From: Pseudobdellovibrionaceae bacterium
GTDB taxonomy: Bacteria; Bdellovibrionota; Bdellovibrionia; Bdellovibrionales; UBA1609
Reading direction: 5' to 3'
Length of the DNA: 64,000 nucleotides
Assembly (NCBI GenBank): GCA_023898385.1
Contig: CP060220.1
Location: 1,426,001-1,490,000, forward strand
In this document: in pieces, positions 8,390-17,287 of the stretch
Layout: each line of letters starts with the position of its first letter
Position numbering within the stretch: position 1 is the stretch's first letter
Program-made: the position numbers and the translations under genes
Notes under the pieces: model-generated
What the model was told of the DNA's origin: nothing
What the model saw: the letters and a program-made list of their open reading frames with translations, nothing else
The model's database searches: none

Positions 8390-9611
8390 TGGACGCTCCC
8401 AGTTGCTCTGCAATGTTCTTTGCGCGCTGTAAAATTCGACTGAGTCCAATCCCGCCCATGTAATTGCCATTTAACAAAATATTTTTTGGTTCAGTTAAAT
8501 CCCCTAAGAATTCTTTCAGCCCTAAATCATAATGGGGAATGGCTTTGGGCCAAACAGTGAGTTTTGTGTGTAAAGGCTCCACTCGCCGCCCATACAATTT
8601 CTCTCGGTCAGCCAGGGCCGCGTGCACGATTTCCCACTCCGGAGCATCCGCAATTTCTCGGTCAAGGGCGCCACCTAAAATCCATGTCTCAGTGTGCGCT
8701 TCTGTTCGGCCAGAAAAAATATATCTATTGAATAAAACGCCTAAACTTCTGATACCCTGGTCCCTCGGAAATAAACATCCAAACCCCTTGAGTGTGCCTT
8801 CGTTCTTATCAAAGTGCATGGTTAGAGAAGCTAACGGTAAAAGATCTAAGTTCTTCAGCTGAGCACTCAAGTGAGGGTCCGAAGATTTCAAAATTTTCGC
8901 CGCCGCCTGAGGCCCCACACACAACACGTGGGGATGATTCGGTTCTGTGCCAAGCTCTGGATCGGCGTTCAAAACCATCTCCACGCCTTTTTCTCTCAGA
9001 AAAGCCACCAATTGATCGACAAACTGTTGCATGCCTTTTTCTGGCGCTACCGTGCCCCTATGGTAATGGCCTTGGCTGCGCTTAAAGCCTCGCTCACGAG
9101 AGGGGGGCTTCAAAATTAATTCTGCCGAGAGCTCCCGCACATCACCGGCAAAGATCCCCTGCTGTCCGGGTTCAATAAAATATCGAAGGACCTCTTCACC
9201 GAAAAGTCTTTCTGCCCAATGGCCCAAAGTTTCATTGGTTTGAGGAGCAAACCCTGCTTTTCCCTTCATCAAGGCTCGAACTAAGCTTCGAACCAAATTC
9301 AAGGACTCAGATAGAGTCAAAGGCCAGCGTTTGGGACCATTTCTATAAATGTAACGATTCCGACTCTCCAATCGAGTGGGCAGCAGCCTTACACCGATAT
9401 TTTTTGCCAGGTCATGCAACTCAAAACTATTCAAAATGCCATTGGCCGCAGTTTCCACAAGCCCCCATGGCTCATAGTGGGTGCCCAATAGCCCGCCCCA
9501 GCGAGCCTCTTTTTCAAATAAGCGAACATCAAATCCGGCTTGCACCAAATAGTACGCCGTCACCAGCCCTGAGAATCCTCCGCCAATAACTGTAACCGGC
9601 TTTTGTTCCAT
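8379..9611 (-). CDS. hemY: Protoporphyrinogen oxidase, FAD-dependent (HemY type)
   Basis: It oxidises protoporphyrinogen IX to protoporphyrin IX. The roughly 410-residue product opens with the FAD dinucleotide-binding motif VTVIGGGFSGLVTAYYL, followed by RLFEKEARWGGLLGT, and ends with the second FAD motif NILLNGNYMGGIGLSRIL. The segment LGHWAERLFGEEVLRYFIEPGQQGIFAGD is typical of the oxygen-dependent oxidases. This makes the pathway mixed, since the preceding step is the oxygen-independent HemN. The start ATG at 9611 overlaps the tail of hemN; an in-frame ATG 30 nt upstream gives a less likely start. It is labelled hemG in some annotation schemes. Confidence 0.9.
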   Translation of the reverse strand: MEQKPVTVIGGGFSGLVTAYYLVQAGFDVRLFEKEARWGGLLGTHYEPWGLVETAANGILNSFELHDLAKNIGVRLLPTRLESRNRYIYRNGPKRWPLTLSESLNLVRSLVRALMKGKAGFAPQTNETLGHWAERLFGEEVLRYFIEPGQQGIFAGDVRELSAELILKPPSRERGFKRSQGHYHRGTVAPEKGMQQFVDQLVAFLREKGVEMVLNADPELGTEPNHPHVLCVGPQAAAKILKSSDPHLSAQLKNLDLLPLASLTMHFDKNEGTLKGFGCLFPRDQGIRSLGVLFNRYIFSGRTEAHTETWILGGALDREIADAPEWEIVHAALADREKLYGRRVEPLHTKLTVWPKAIPHYDLGLKEFLGDLTEPKNILLNGNYMGGIGLSRILQRAKNIAEQLGASSEF

Positions 9612-9612
9612 G

Positions 9613-10977
9613 TCAGATCGCCTGCGAATGAGCGCGCACACCGGACTGGCTTCGACGCAATCTCAAGTCAAGAGCCATACACGCATTTCTCAAAAAAGGT
9701 CGCCCCTTGTCTGTAAGAGTTAAACTGTGACCCGAAAGATGGACCAATTCATCATCAAACATGGGCTTTAAAAAAGTTCTCACATCATCCACTTGCTCTG
9801 GCCGCAAATCCACACAAAACTCATTCATAAATTTTAATATTTGCTGGCGCTGCTGCATATCCTCTTCGGTGAGCACATGTCCTCGAAAGGTGGGTAAATT
9901 TCCAGATGTTATTTCTCGTTCATAAACGGGAAGAACTTTTTCATTTTGATGAAAACAAGTCGGTGTTTCAGAAATGCTGCTCACGCCCAGACCCAAAAGG
10001 ACATTGGTTTTTTGATCTGAGTATCCCATAAAATTTCGGTGCAAACGTTTTTCTTTCGCGGCCAAGGCCAAACCATCTTCTGGCAATGCAAAATGATCCA
10101 TCCCTATTTCTAAATACCCACCATCCAAAAGAATTTCTCGAGCTAACTCATAGAGCGATCGTTTTTCTGCGCCCTCGGGTAGATCTTCGTCTTTGAAAAG
10201 CCTTTGCGCCGGCTTAATCCACGGAACTTTTGCATAACTGTAAAGCGCTATGCGATCTGGCCGCAACTGAAGGGTTTGCATAGCTGTGGTTTTAAACGAG
10301 TCGATGGTTTGCATGGGCAAGCCGTATATCAAGTCAAAGTTAACTGAGGTGTAGCCCACTTCCCGTGCCATATTTGTTGTTTGTTCTGTCATCGAATAGG
10401 GTTGCACGCGATTGATCAACCGTTGCACTTCATCATTGTAATCCTGCACACCTAAGCTGACTCGACGAAAGCCAAGCTCGTAGAGCGCCTGCAATTGATC
10501 CCGATGTAAGCGGCGAGGATCCACCTCGATGGACCCCTCAAACTCCGTTTGCGAAACATTAGCTGCTTTCATAATGGGGGCCACAAGGTCGTGTAGGTGT
10601 CTAGCGCTAAAAAAATTCGGGGTGCCGCCGCCCAAATGAATGTGCTTTAAAGGCGCTTTTTGCAATTCAGGAACTTTTTCTACATAAAGCGCCCATTCTT
10701 TTAAAATAATATCTAAGTAAGGTTTTTCTTTGTCATGATTGCGCGTGATCGTGGTGTTGCAGCCACAAAATGTACACAATGTTTCACAAAAGGGAATATG
10801 TACATACATGGACCAGCCATCTCCGCTGGCGAGCCCGTCTTTGACAGCTGAAATCCAAAATTCTTTTTCGGGAGCCCCCTCCCAATGAGGCACTGTGGGA
10901 TAACTGGTGTATCTCGGGGCCGGCACATCGTACTTTGAAAAAAGCTGCTTTTTTGTCAATCGAGTGGAGTCTGTCAT
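9613..10977 (-). CDS. hemN: Oxygen-independent coproporphyrinogen III oxidase
   Basis: This radical SAM enzyme decarboxylates coproporphyrinogen III to protoporphyrinogen IX. The roughly 454-residue product has the cluster motif CETLCTFCGC (CxxxCxxC plus the extra Cys typical of HemN), the SAM-binding IHLGGGTPNF, RVSLGVQDYNDEVQ and a C-terminal domain with MGYSDQKTNVLLGLGVSSIS. Length and order match HemN rather than the shorter HemW. The start ATG at 10977 forms an ATGA overlap with the hemE stop, showing translational coupling. The longer open frame upstream (to 11067) lies inside hemE and is not used. Confidence 0.94.
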   Translation of the reverse strand: MTDSTRLTKKQLFSKYDVPAPRYTSYPTVPHWEGAPEKEFWISAVKDGLASGDGWSMYVHIPFCETLCTFCGCNTTITRNHDKEKPYLDIILKEWALYVEKVPELQKAPLKHIHLGGGTPNFFSARHLHDLVAPIMKAANVSQTEFEGSIEVDPRRLHRDQLQALYELGFRRVSLGVQDYNDEVQRLINRVQPYSMTEQTTNMAREVGYTSVNFDLIYGLPMQTIDSFKTTAMQTLQLRPDRIALYSYAKVPWIKPAQRLFKDEDLPEGAEKRSLYELAREILLDGGYLEIGMDHFALPEDGLALAAKEKRLHRNFMGYSDQKTNVLLGLGVSSISETPTCFHQNEKVLPVYEREITSGNLPTFRGHVLTEEDMQQRQQILKFMNEFCVDLRPEQVDDVRTFLKPMFDDELVHLSGHSLTLTDKGRPFLRNACMALDLRLRRSQSGVRAHSQAI

Positions 10978-12014
10978 GAAAACCTTTTTCGCACAGTTTC
11001 TATAAATAAATGCACATGCTTTTCTGGAGTTTGTGGCAGAATGCCGTGCCCTAGCCCACAAACCCAACCGCGCCGTTGCTCGGGTGACATCTCAACAAGT
11101 GGGTTGAGATAATCACCTAAAACTTTTTTAAACTGCTCTGGCTCAGAAAATAGAAGTGCTTGATCAAAATTGCCCTGCACAAATCCTTTTTCGGGGCCAA
11201 CAGATTTATTTCGTCCAGCCAGAACTTCGTGGACATTCCACCGGTGATCCACCCCAAAACCCGCCCAATTGGGGTCTTGCCATAAACGGGGACGTAAATG
11301 AGAGTTGTCCGTTAATTTTGAGTAATACCCCAAGCGCCCCGGAAAAGATTGAGATAATTTCTCAAGCTCCGGCACCACTAGAGAATTAAACAGAGACGGC
11401 GATAATTCGCCTGCAGCCGTATCAAAAATCATAACGATCTCGGCCCCTGCATTCAGTTGCAATCGAATATTCTCCTGCAACAGCGGTAGCAATCGGCTGG
11501 TGAAATCAGTAAACAAAGTCAAATCCGCTTTCGCTTCTGTTAGTGCCCCTTTGTGGCCGCCCTCCACAGCGTAGGTGTACAACGTCCACGGACCGCCAAT
11601 AAAGCCGATTAAACTTTTATTTTGAGGCAAGCGCTGGCGGGTCGCCCTCAACACATCTCCTTGAAACTGTAAAAGCGGCAAAGCCTCATCGACGCTTTTT
11701 AGATCTTTTAAAGTTCTACGATTTAGTTTCCAACCCAAAACAGGACCGGGTTCATAGGTCAGACCCATGCCGAATGCCTCAAGCGGAAATAGCAAATCAC
11801 TAAACATTATAGAGACGTCAAAATCAAATTCGGCTACCGGGCCATAAGCCACTTCAGCAGCCAACTCTGGCACCTTACACAAATCCATAAACGAATATCT
11901 AGATCTTAAATTCTGGTAATGACTATGGTAACGGCCGGCCTGCCTCATAAACCAAATGGGCGGAACCGACACCGGTTCGCCACTCAATGCCGCTTTAAAA
12001 AGATCATTTGCCAT
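10974..12014 (-). CDS. hemE: Uroporphyrinogen III decarboxylase
   Basis: It decarboxylates the four acetate side chains of uroporphyrinogen III to give coproporphyrinogen III. The 346-residue product has the N-terminal signature PPIWFMRQAGRYHSHYQNLR, with the conserved arginines that hold the substrate, then VSIMFSDLLFPLEAFGMG with the catalytic Asp, GFIGGPWTLYTYAVEG, and a C-terminal VCGLGHGILPQTP motif. Family length is normal. The start overlaps the end of the response-regulator gene by 11 bp and its stop overlaps hemN by 4 bp, so the three genes are co-transcribed. Confidence 0.96.
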   Translation of the reverse strand: MANDLFKAALSGEPVSVPPIWFMRQAGRYHSHYQNLRSRYSFMDLCKVPELAAEVAYGPVAEFDFDVSIMFSDLLFPLEAFGMGLTYEPGPVLGWKLNRRTLKDLKSVDEALPLLQFQGDVLRATRQRLPQNKSLIGFIGGPWTLYTYAVEGGHKGALTEAKADLTLFTDFTSRLLPLLQENIRLQLNAGAEIVMIFDTAAGELSPSLFNSLVVPELEKLSQSFPGRLGYYSKLTDNSHLRPRLWQDPNWAGFGVDHRWNVHEVLAGRNKSVGPEKGFVQGNFDQALLFSEPEQFKKVLGDYLNPLVEMSPEQRRGWVCGLGHGILPQTPEKHVHLFIETVRKRFS

Positions 12015-12687
12015 GTTCTACCGCCACTTTCTCGGCCCATTGATAACCCACTCCACGGACTGACCGAATGCAACGAGACCCGCCCTCTCCCAGAGCTTGG
12101 CGAATCCGTAAAATAATGTTGTCCACTGTTCTATGAGTGGGGAACTTCTCTTCTCCCCACACTTTATTGAGAATGTCGTCACGACTCACTACTTGTGGTG
12201 ATCGTTCAATTAATAATTTTAAAATCTGAAAATCCTTTAGCGGCAATCGAGTTTGGGTCCCATCTTCATTTAAGATCGACATACTTTGAAAGAGTATTTG
12301 TTTTTGTCCGCAAGAAACCACCGCGTCAATGGCATGATTTTCAAGAACGTGCGACACGCGCATCAAAAACTCTTTTAAATGAAAAGGTTTTGGAATGTAC
12401 TCTTCTGCGCCAATCTCATAACCATGCAACCTTTGCTCGGCCGAAGTTTGGGCCGTCACAAAAATAAAGGGCACCGTGCTGGACTCCCTCACTTCTTTAG
12501 CAAAATCAAAACCTGATCCATCAGGCAAACCCACATCAAGAATCACCAAGTCAAATCGAGTGGCCTTAAACGCCTCTTTGGCTCGCGCAAGAGTAGATAC
12601 CCAGGTAGTTTGGTAACCCTCTTTGTCCAGACGTTCTTTTAAAGATACGCCCAGTGATTTGTCATCTTCAACCAGCAACAAATTCAT
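12004..12687 (-). CDS. OmpR-family response regulator embedded in the heme operon
   Basis: The 227-residue product has an N-terminal receiver with acidic pair EDD (residues 7-9), phospho-Asp in LVILDVGLPDGSG (about residue 51), Thr in VTAQTS and Lys in PKPF. The C-terminal winged-helix domain contains WGEEKFPTHRTVDNIILRIR and SVRGVGYQW. It should bind DNA as a dimer when phosphorylated by the adjacent kinase. It overlaps that kinase gene by 4 bp and hemE by 11 bp. The location between hemL and hemE suggests that it regulates this operon or a heme/iron-related regulon. The target is unknown. Confidence 0.93.
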   Translation of the reverse strand: MNLLLVEDDKSLGVSLKERLDKEGYQTTWVSTLARAKEAFKATRFDLVILDVGLPDGSGFDFAKEVRESSTVPFIFVTAQTSAEQRLHGYEIGAEEYIPKPFHLKEFLMRVSHVLENHAIDAVVSCGQKQILFQSMSILNEDGTQTRLPLKDFQILKLLIERSPQVVSRDDILNKVWGEEKFPTHRTVDNIILRIRQALGEGGSRCIRSVRGVGYQWAEKVAVEHGK

Positions 12688-13574
12688 GCCTGAACACTTC
12701 CTCTTAATTGCAGGCGAATGGCAAAGCCATGGCCTGGAGACCTTCGAATAAACTTAATGTCGCCATCTATTTCATTGAGAAGCTGGCGCACTATATATAA
12801 ACCAAGGCCGCTTCCGCTACTGGGGTTGTGCCGGTAAAAAATCTCACCCAGTTGTTCATAATCTCCAGGAAACCCCTCGCCATTGTCTGAGATTTCAACT
12901 TCCACACTTTCTTGGCTTAGTGGCCCGCCCTTGATCACGACCTCCGAGGCGCTCCCATGCACGACGGAGTTTTGAATTAGATTGGTAAAAATGCTCTCTA
13001 AGGCACGACGATCCCCTCGCACGGTCACTGGATTCAATACCTTGATTTTCAACTGAGGCCAAAAGTGCTCTAATGAATGAATCATGTCGTTCACCGAAAT
13101 ATTCTCGATAAAAATCTTTTGAGCTTCGTGCCGTCCCAGATAAAGTGAGTTTTCAAGCTGTAACCCTAGCCGAACAATATCACCCTCTAATCGGTCAACG
13201 AGGGGACTGAGTTCCGGATCTTTCATATCTTCACGCAGGCTCTCGGCCTGAAGCCGCAAGCTCGCCAAAGACGTTTTCATATCGTGAGAAAACGCGGCCA
13301 CAAATTCTTTGATCTGCTGGGTGTAGCGTTCCTCTTGCAAGACAAAATAGATCAATGCAATTCCGCCAGCCAATAGAAGTAAAATCCAAGTGGCCCCTTC
13401 CCACATCAACATATTTTTGTGCCGCAAAACATCAGCCTGTCCTTCCCAAGGCACATTTTTTATTCTTTCAAGCAGGTTGATCGAAAAAGCCATCCACCAT
13501 CCCGCCATGGCAATGGTAAAAACGATCCAAACGCTGACATAAATGATCTTTCGATTCACTCGCCGTCTATACAT
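12684..13574 (-). CDS. Sensor histidine kinase embedded in the heme operon
   Basis: The 296-residue inner-membrane kinase has two helices (about residues 8-29 and 56-78) that enclose a short periplasmic loop of only about 25 residues, so a large sensory domain is absent. The H-box is FSHDMKTSLASLRLQ with its histidine. The ATPase domain has the N-box FTNLIQNSVVHG, G1 ISDNGEGFPG and G2 SGSGLGLYIVRQLL. The small loop suggests sensing within the membrane or through a partner. The start ATG lies inside the hemL end (8-bp overlap). The cognate regulator is the next gene. Confidence 0.92.
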   Translation of the reverse strand: MYRRRVNRKIIYVSVWIVFTIAMAGWWMAFSINLLERIKNVPWEGQADVLRHKNMLMWEGATWILLLLAGGIALIYFVLQEERYTQQIKEFVAAFSHDMKTSLASLRLQAESLREDMKDPELSPLVDRLEGDIVRLGLQLENSLYLGRHEAQKIFIENISVNDMIHSLEHFWPQLKIKVLNPVTVRGDRRALESIFTNLIQNSVVHGSASEVVIKGGPLSQESVEVEISDNGEGFPGDYEQLGEIFYRHNPSSGSGLGLYIVRQLLNEIDGDIKFIRRSPGHGFAIRLQLRGSVQA

Positions 13575-14859
13575 GGCTCTCTTTTACGGCTTGATCAAAC
13601 CGCTCCAATACCTCGCCTAAAATTTCATCCGTGTGGGCCCAAGATAAAAACCCCACTTCATAGCTACTAGGGGCCAAATATATACCTGCGTTGAGACAAG
13701 CGTGAAACAAAACGGAAAACCCTTCTGCATGTCCTTCGACAAAGTCAGTGATGGCCCGAATCGGTTCACCTTTTGATTTGTGAATCCAAAATAGTGATCC
13801 TTGGTGAGTCACCCGCAATGGCGATTGATGACGTTGAAAAATTTCATTCAGCGACTGACTCCATTTCTTGGTTCGCGCCTCAAGCTTATCAATGACACCG
13901 TCTCGTTCTACCTTTTTAAGCGTTGCAAGTCCGGCCTGCATACCCACAGGATTCGCCGATAAGGTCCCTGCCTGGTAAACAGGACCAAGCGGCGCCACTT
14001 GATCCATAATCTCACCCCGCCCGCCGTAACAGCCCACGGGGAATCCACCGCCAATGACTTTTCCGTAAGTCACTAGATCTGGCTGAATATTTAGCGTCTC
14101 TGCCATGCCGCCCATTTTCACACGAAAGCCCGTAATCACTTCGTCAAAAATCACCAAACTCCCAGCGGCTCTTGCCGTGTTGACCACAGTTTTGAGAAAT
14201 TCCTCTCGTTGCACCAAAAGCCCAAAATTGGCTGGCAACGGCTCTAGAATAACTGCTGCTATCTCAGCTCCGTGCTCGCTAAATGCCTTTTTTAATGCAT
14301 CTTCATTGTTCAGCGGCACTACAATCGTATCCGATGCCACTTTCTCTGACACCCCAGCGGAGTCACTGGCCGCCAATCCAGCAAGGCCACTGCCCGCTTT
14401 CACTAACATTGAATCCACATGACCGTGATAACAGCCCTCAAACTTCACGATTTTCTCACGTCTTGTAAAACCACGGGCCAAACGAAGTGCACTCATTACG
14501 GCTTCCGTGCCTGAACTTACAAACCGTAAACGCTCCACCCAAGGAATTCGCTCCGTTATCCACTCGGCTAACTGCAGAGAATAGGGCTCGCTGGCCCCCA
14601 CTGACCACGCCGTATCTATGGCTTTGTGAACCACCTCTTTCACTTCAGGATCGCAGTGACCAAGAATATTGGGCCCAAAGCTTTGGCAAAAATCCACATA
14701 GGTTTTATCATCCACAGAAGTCAAAAGGGCCCCTTGCGCGGATTCAAAAAACAACGGCTCGCCACCAACACTTTTAAATGCCCGCACCGGAGAGTGAACT
14801 CCCCCAGGGGCGACTTTCAAAGATCTTTCAAACAGACGATGAGATTCGGACTGAGGCAA
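13567..14859 (-). CDS. hemL: Glutamate-1-semialdehyde 2,1-aminomutase
   Basis: This PLP enzyme converts glutamate-1-semialdehyde to 5-aminolevulinate, the second step of the C5 pathway. The 430-residue product carries SHRLFERSLKVAPGGVHSPV, FVSSGTEAVMSALRLAR, the cofactor region ILEPLPANFG, VIFDEVITGFRV and the PLP lysine in DLVTYGKVIGGGFPVG. Length is typical. The start is TTG at 14859 with AAGGAG at 6-nt spacing. With hemA upstream it shows that 5-aminolevulinate is made from glutamyl-tRNA rather than from glycine and succinyl-CoA. Confidence 0.95.
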   Translation of the reverse strand: MPQSESHRLFERSLKVAPGGVHSPVRAFKSVGGEPLFFESAQGALLTSVDDKTYVDFCQSFGPNILGHCDPEVKEVVHKAIDTAWSVGASEPYSLQLAEWITERIPWVERLRFVSSGTEAVMSALRLARGFTRREKIVKFEGCYHGHVDSMLVKAGSGLAGLAASDSAGVSEKVASDTIVVPLNNEDALKKAFSEHGAEIAAVILEPLPANFGLLVQREEFLKTVVNTARAAGSLVIFDEVITGFRVKMGGMAETLNIQPDLVTYGKVIGGGFPVGCYGGRGEIMDQVAPLGPVYQAGTLSANPVGMQAGLATLKKVERDGVIDKLEARTKKWSQSLNEIFQRHQSPLRVTHQGSLFWIHKSKGEPIRAITDFVEGHAEGFSVLFHACLNAGIYLAPSSYEVGFLSWAHTDEILGEVLERFDQAVKESHV

Positions 14860-14885
14860 CGGCCGCTCCTTTTTTTAAACGAAAT

Positions 14886-16394
14886 CTAACTCAACACATC
14901 TTCACGCCATTGAGCGTGGCTCAAATACACTCTAATTCGCGAAGAGTCGCTGATGTGTTGCTTTAACACCCCGAATGTGTGCCCGGGGCCACAAGCATGA
15001 TAATATTGCCGGATCTGGGGCTCGATTTCAATGGCTCGTAAAAAGGCTGTCCCACTGGGCCAAAAAAAATATTTTTTACCAGTAAAGTCAAATCTCTCGG
15101 CACGAGGCTGTAATTCATAGGTGGGACAGAGTGTTTTTTCAGAAGTGGATTCTGCACGATGGTGCGACAATTTTGTCCAATTCCCCATTGAACCACCCAG
15201 TAGGTTCTCAATATTCTCAGACTCTTGCTCGCCAAGCCCCTCAGCGGAACCATTCACCCAAACGCCTCGTAGCGCCAATTTTTGCCAGGTATGTAGTCCA
15301 GCCGTCCAAATCACCTGCCCCATGGAGGCCACGAAGGCCTCCGGCAACGCATCAGCCCGCGCCACCCAAAGGGGACCACTTGGTATTTCCACATCGGACA
15401 TGGGAATTCGATTGAACAACGTCACTTCATTCATTTCATACGGCCAGATCTCATCCCTATTGGTTGGACCGGGCCACACAGGACGAGCCGAAGTCTCTAA
15501 ATTCGCCGCATTGAGAATTTCACCCCTGTCGGTAAGGCCCTGCAGATAGGTGATCTCACCATAAGGGCGAGAGAGAACATTCACACCAATTTTCTGGTGG
15601 CATCCGCCTCCTAGGCCTGCCAGCCATTCTCTCTCCCGGCGAATATTCGTAAAAGTCTTTGCACAATTCACTTTAGCAAAAATCGCTCGCAGGTCGTCTC
15701 GGGTCTTTAATATTTCTATGGCAATGGCACCTTGAGCGGCGGCCGTGGGGTTTTGCGAGGCAGGAAGAACCATCCAGTGACATTGATCCAACTGCTCACG
15801 AAGTTTAACTCTTGCAGCCTGAATATCCGCCCAAGAGGCCTCCAACAATCGATCCATCGCGGCTTTTGCAACCACCAGAGCATCACCCTCGCCGTCCATC
15901 AATTTGTTTAATCGTGTGGGGATATTTCCCCGCACATCTTTAAACTGAATTTGCATTTGGGGTGCCGGCAAAATATTGGGCAAAAGCCGACTCAAATTGT
16001 ACACGCGACGTGGGGAAGACGACAGCACCGTCAATTGCCCGAGGTTAACCGCCTTTGCCCAGGCCGCTTTTGGAATTAACAACAAGTCCCGATGGTCGGC
16101 TCGCGAAAGTGTAGCTACCACTTCGGTATGAGGCCGCATTTCAATAGGCAAATCTTTCCATGAGTGTACCACGGCATCCACCCGGCCCGCCTCTAAGTCT
16201 TCGGCAAAATCTTGAGTGAACAGGCCTTTATTCTCAGCCGCCCAAAGGGGCACTTGCTGATCTCGATCGCCCAAAGACGAACTAAACTTGTACTCTATTT
16301 GAATATCTGGAAATTTTTTTTTAAGCGCCTCACCCACCGAATAGGCCTGTAGCCTTGCCAAATCGCTTTTTCGAGAAGCTAACCTTACGAGCAT
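14886..16394 (-). CDS. hemC: Porphobilinogen deaminase fused to a uroporphyrinogen-III synthase-like domain
   Basis: Residues 1 to about 310 are HemC: LVRLASRKSDLARLQ, VHSWKDLP, VLSSSPRRVYNLSRLLP, FKDVRGNIPTRLNK, and the cofactor-attaching cysteine in LAGLGGGCHQKIGV. It polymerises four porphobilinogens into hydroxymethylbilane. Residues about 320-500 are extra. WVARADALPEAF, VIWTAGLHTWQKLALRGVWVNG, FFWPSGTAFLRAIEI and HACGPGHTFGVL look like a HemD fold that would close the ring to uroporphyrinogen III. This half is divergent and I am less sure of it. ATG at 16394 is preceded by GGGAAG; it overlaps hemA by 10 bp. A QNPTAAAQGAIAIE motif replaces the usual shorter loop. Confidence 0.88.
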   Translation of the reverse strand: MLVRLASRKSDLARLQAYSVGEALKKKFPDIQIEYKFSSSLGDRDQQVPLWAAENKGLFTQDFAEDLEAGRVDAVVHSWKDLPIEMRPHTEVVATLSRADHRDLLLIPKAAWAKAVNLGQLTVLSSSPRRVYNLSRLLPNILPAPQMQIQFKDVRGNIPTRLNKLMDGEGDALVVAKAAMDRLLEASWADIQAARVKLREQLDQCHWMVLPASQNPTAAAQGAIAIEILKTRDDLRAIFAKVNCAKTFTNIRREREWLAGLGGGCHQKIGVNVLSRPYGEITYLQGLTDRGEILNAANLETSARPVWPGPTNRDEIWPYEMNEVTLFNRIPMSDVEIPSGPLWVARADALPEAFVASMGQVIWTAGLHTWQKLALRGVWVNGSAEGLGEQESENIENLLGGSMGNWTKLSHHRAESTSEKTLCPTYELQPRAERFDFTGKKYFFWPSGTAFLRAIEIEPQIRQYYHACGPGHTFGVLKQHISDSSRIRVYLSHAQWREDVLS

Positions 16395-17287
16395 AAGTCT
16401 TCCCAACCAAAGGGTCGGTGTTGCGTGGTTTTAGATTTCACTTGAATCAACTGCGAAATCATCTTTTCGGCTTGGGCTATTTTTTCATTCACTTGCTTTT
16501 TTGTTTTCTTGATCGTGGCAAACACCATCTGCAGATTTCGAACTTCAAGCCACGCCGGTAAAGGGTCAGATGCCGACTCCCCACGCAAATCAATCACTGT
16601 CAGATTTTTATTGTCGCCGACCCAAGCAACAATGGCTTGAGCCGAAACGGGAGCCGCTATAACCAAAACTCCTTGCAGTGAATCATTGGCCGATCCCTCA
16701 GGCCCAAACACTTCTGAAATCACCTTTGGAAACCCAGCGAGGGCGGCGGCGGCTTTTTGTTGATTCCGGGCATGCACACGCACGGGGCCAGAAAATTTTT
16801 TAAGCCAGGGAAGAATGTCTTTTGTTAACAAGCCCGCACCGAGAATATTCACTTCTGGTTGTCCGCGCACAGCTTTTCGCACAAAGCTACCGTAAGATTG
16901 ACTTCCCAAACCAATCAGATGTTTTTGTCGCACTAGTTTTGCATCGGCAATGAGATCTGCCATAAATCGCCGAAGACTTTGCTCCCAGGACAACTCACCC
17001 CAAGGGGTGTCTGAATGCAGAGCCTTAAATTGACCGTATATTTCAGTTTCCCCTTTAATCGGTGACTGTAATCCGCAGACAATGTTCAACAAAAACCGGT
17101 AAGCCTCTACACCACGGTACACCTCGTCGGACTCATCCAAAAGAATCTCCTCCAAGGCTTGAGCAGAACAAAACAGAACGCTACGCACACAAGTGCGCCA
17201 CAGCAACTGCTCCACTGCTGGCTCGGTAAAAACAAAATTTTGTTGTGACCGATGGTGCACAATGTAGATGTCATCGAACATAATCAT
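16385..17287 (-). CDS. hemA: Glutamyl-tRNA reductase, short divergent form
   Basis: It should reduce glutamyl-tRNA to glutamate-1-semialdehyde, the first committed step of heme synthesis. The 300-residue product is much shorter than the usual 400-430; the C-terminal dimerisation helices are mostly absent. Support: VCGLQSPIKGETEIYGQFK matches the family's GLDSMVLGEtQILGQvK region, a Rossmann motif VNILGAGLLTKDIL follows, and then VLVIAAPVSA. The catalytic-cysteine region, normally LSTCNRxE, reads VLFCSAQALEE and is degenerate apart from a cysteine. First gene of the operon. The upstream TATACT ends one base before the ATG. Confidence 0.75.
   Translation of the reverse strand: MIMFDDIYIVHHRSQQNFVFTEPAVEQLLWRTCVRSVLFCSAQALEEILLDESDEVYRGVEAYRFLLNIVCGLQSPIKGETEIYGQFKALHSDTPWGELSWEQSLRRFMADLIADAKLVRQKHLIGLGSQSYGSFVRKAVRGQPEVNILGAGLLTKDILPWLKKFSGPVRVHARNQQKAAAALAGFPKVISEVFGPEGSANDSLQGVLVIAAPVSAQAIVAWVGDNKNLTVIDLRGESASDPLPAWLEVRNLQMVFATIKKTKKQVNEKIAQAEKMISQLIQVKSKTTQHRPFGWEDLCS

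Noticed and set aside
8389..8470. Upstream start for hemH
   Set aside because: It would overlap hemY by 92 bp; the GTG at 8389 has a proper GGGAG spacing and matches the family N-terminus.
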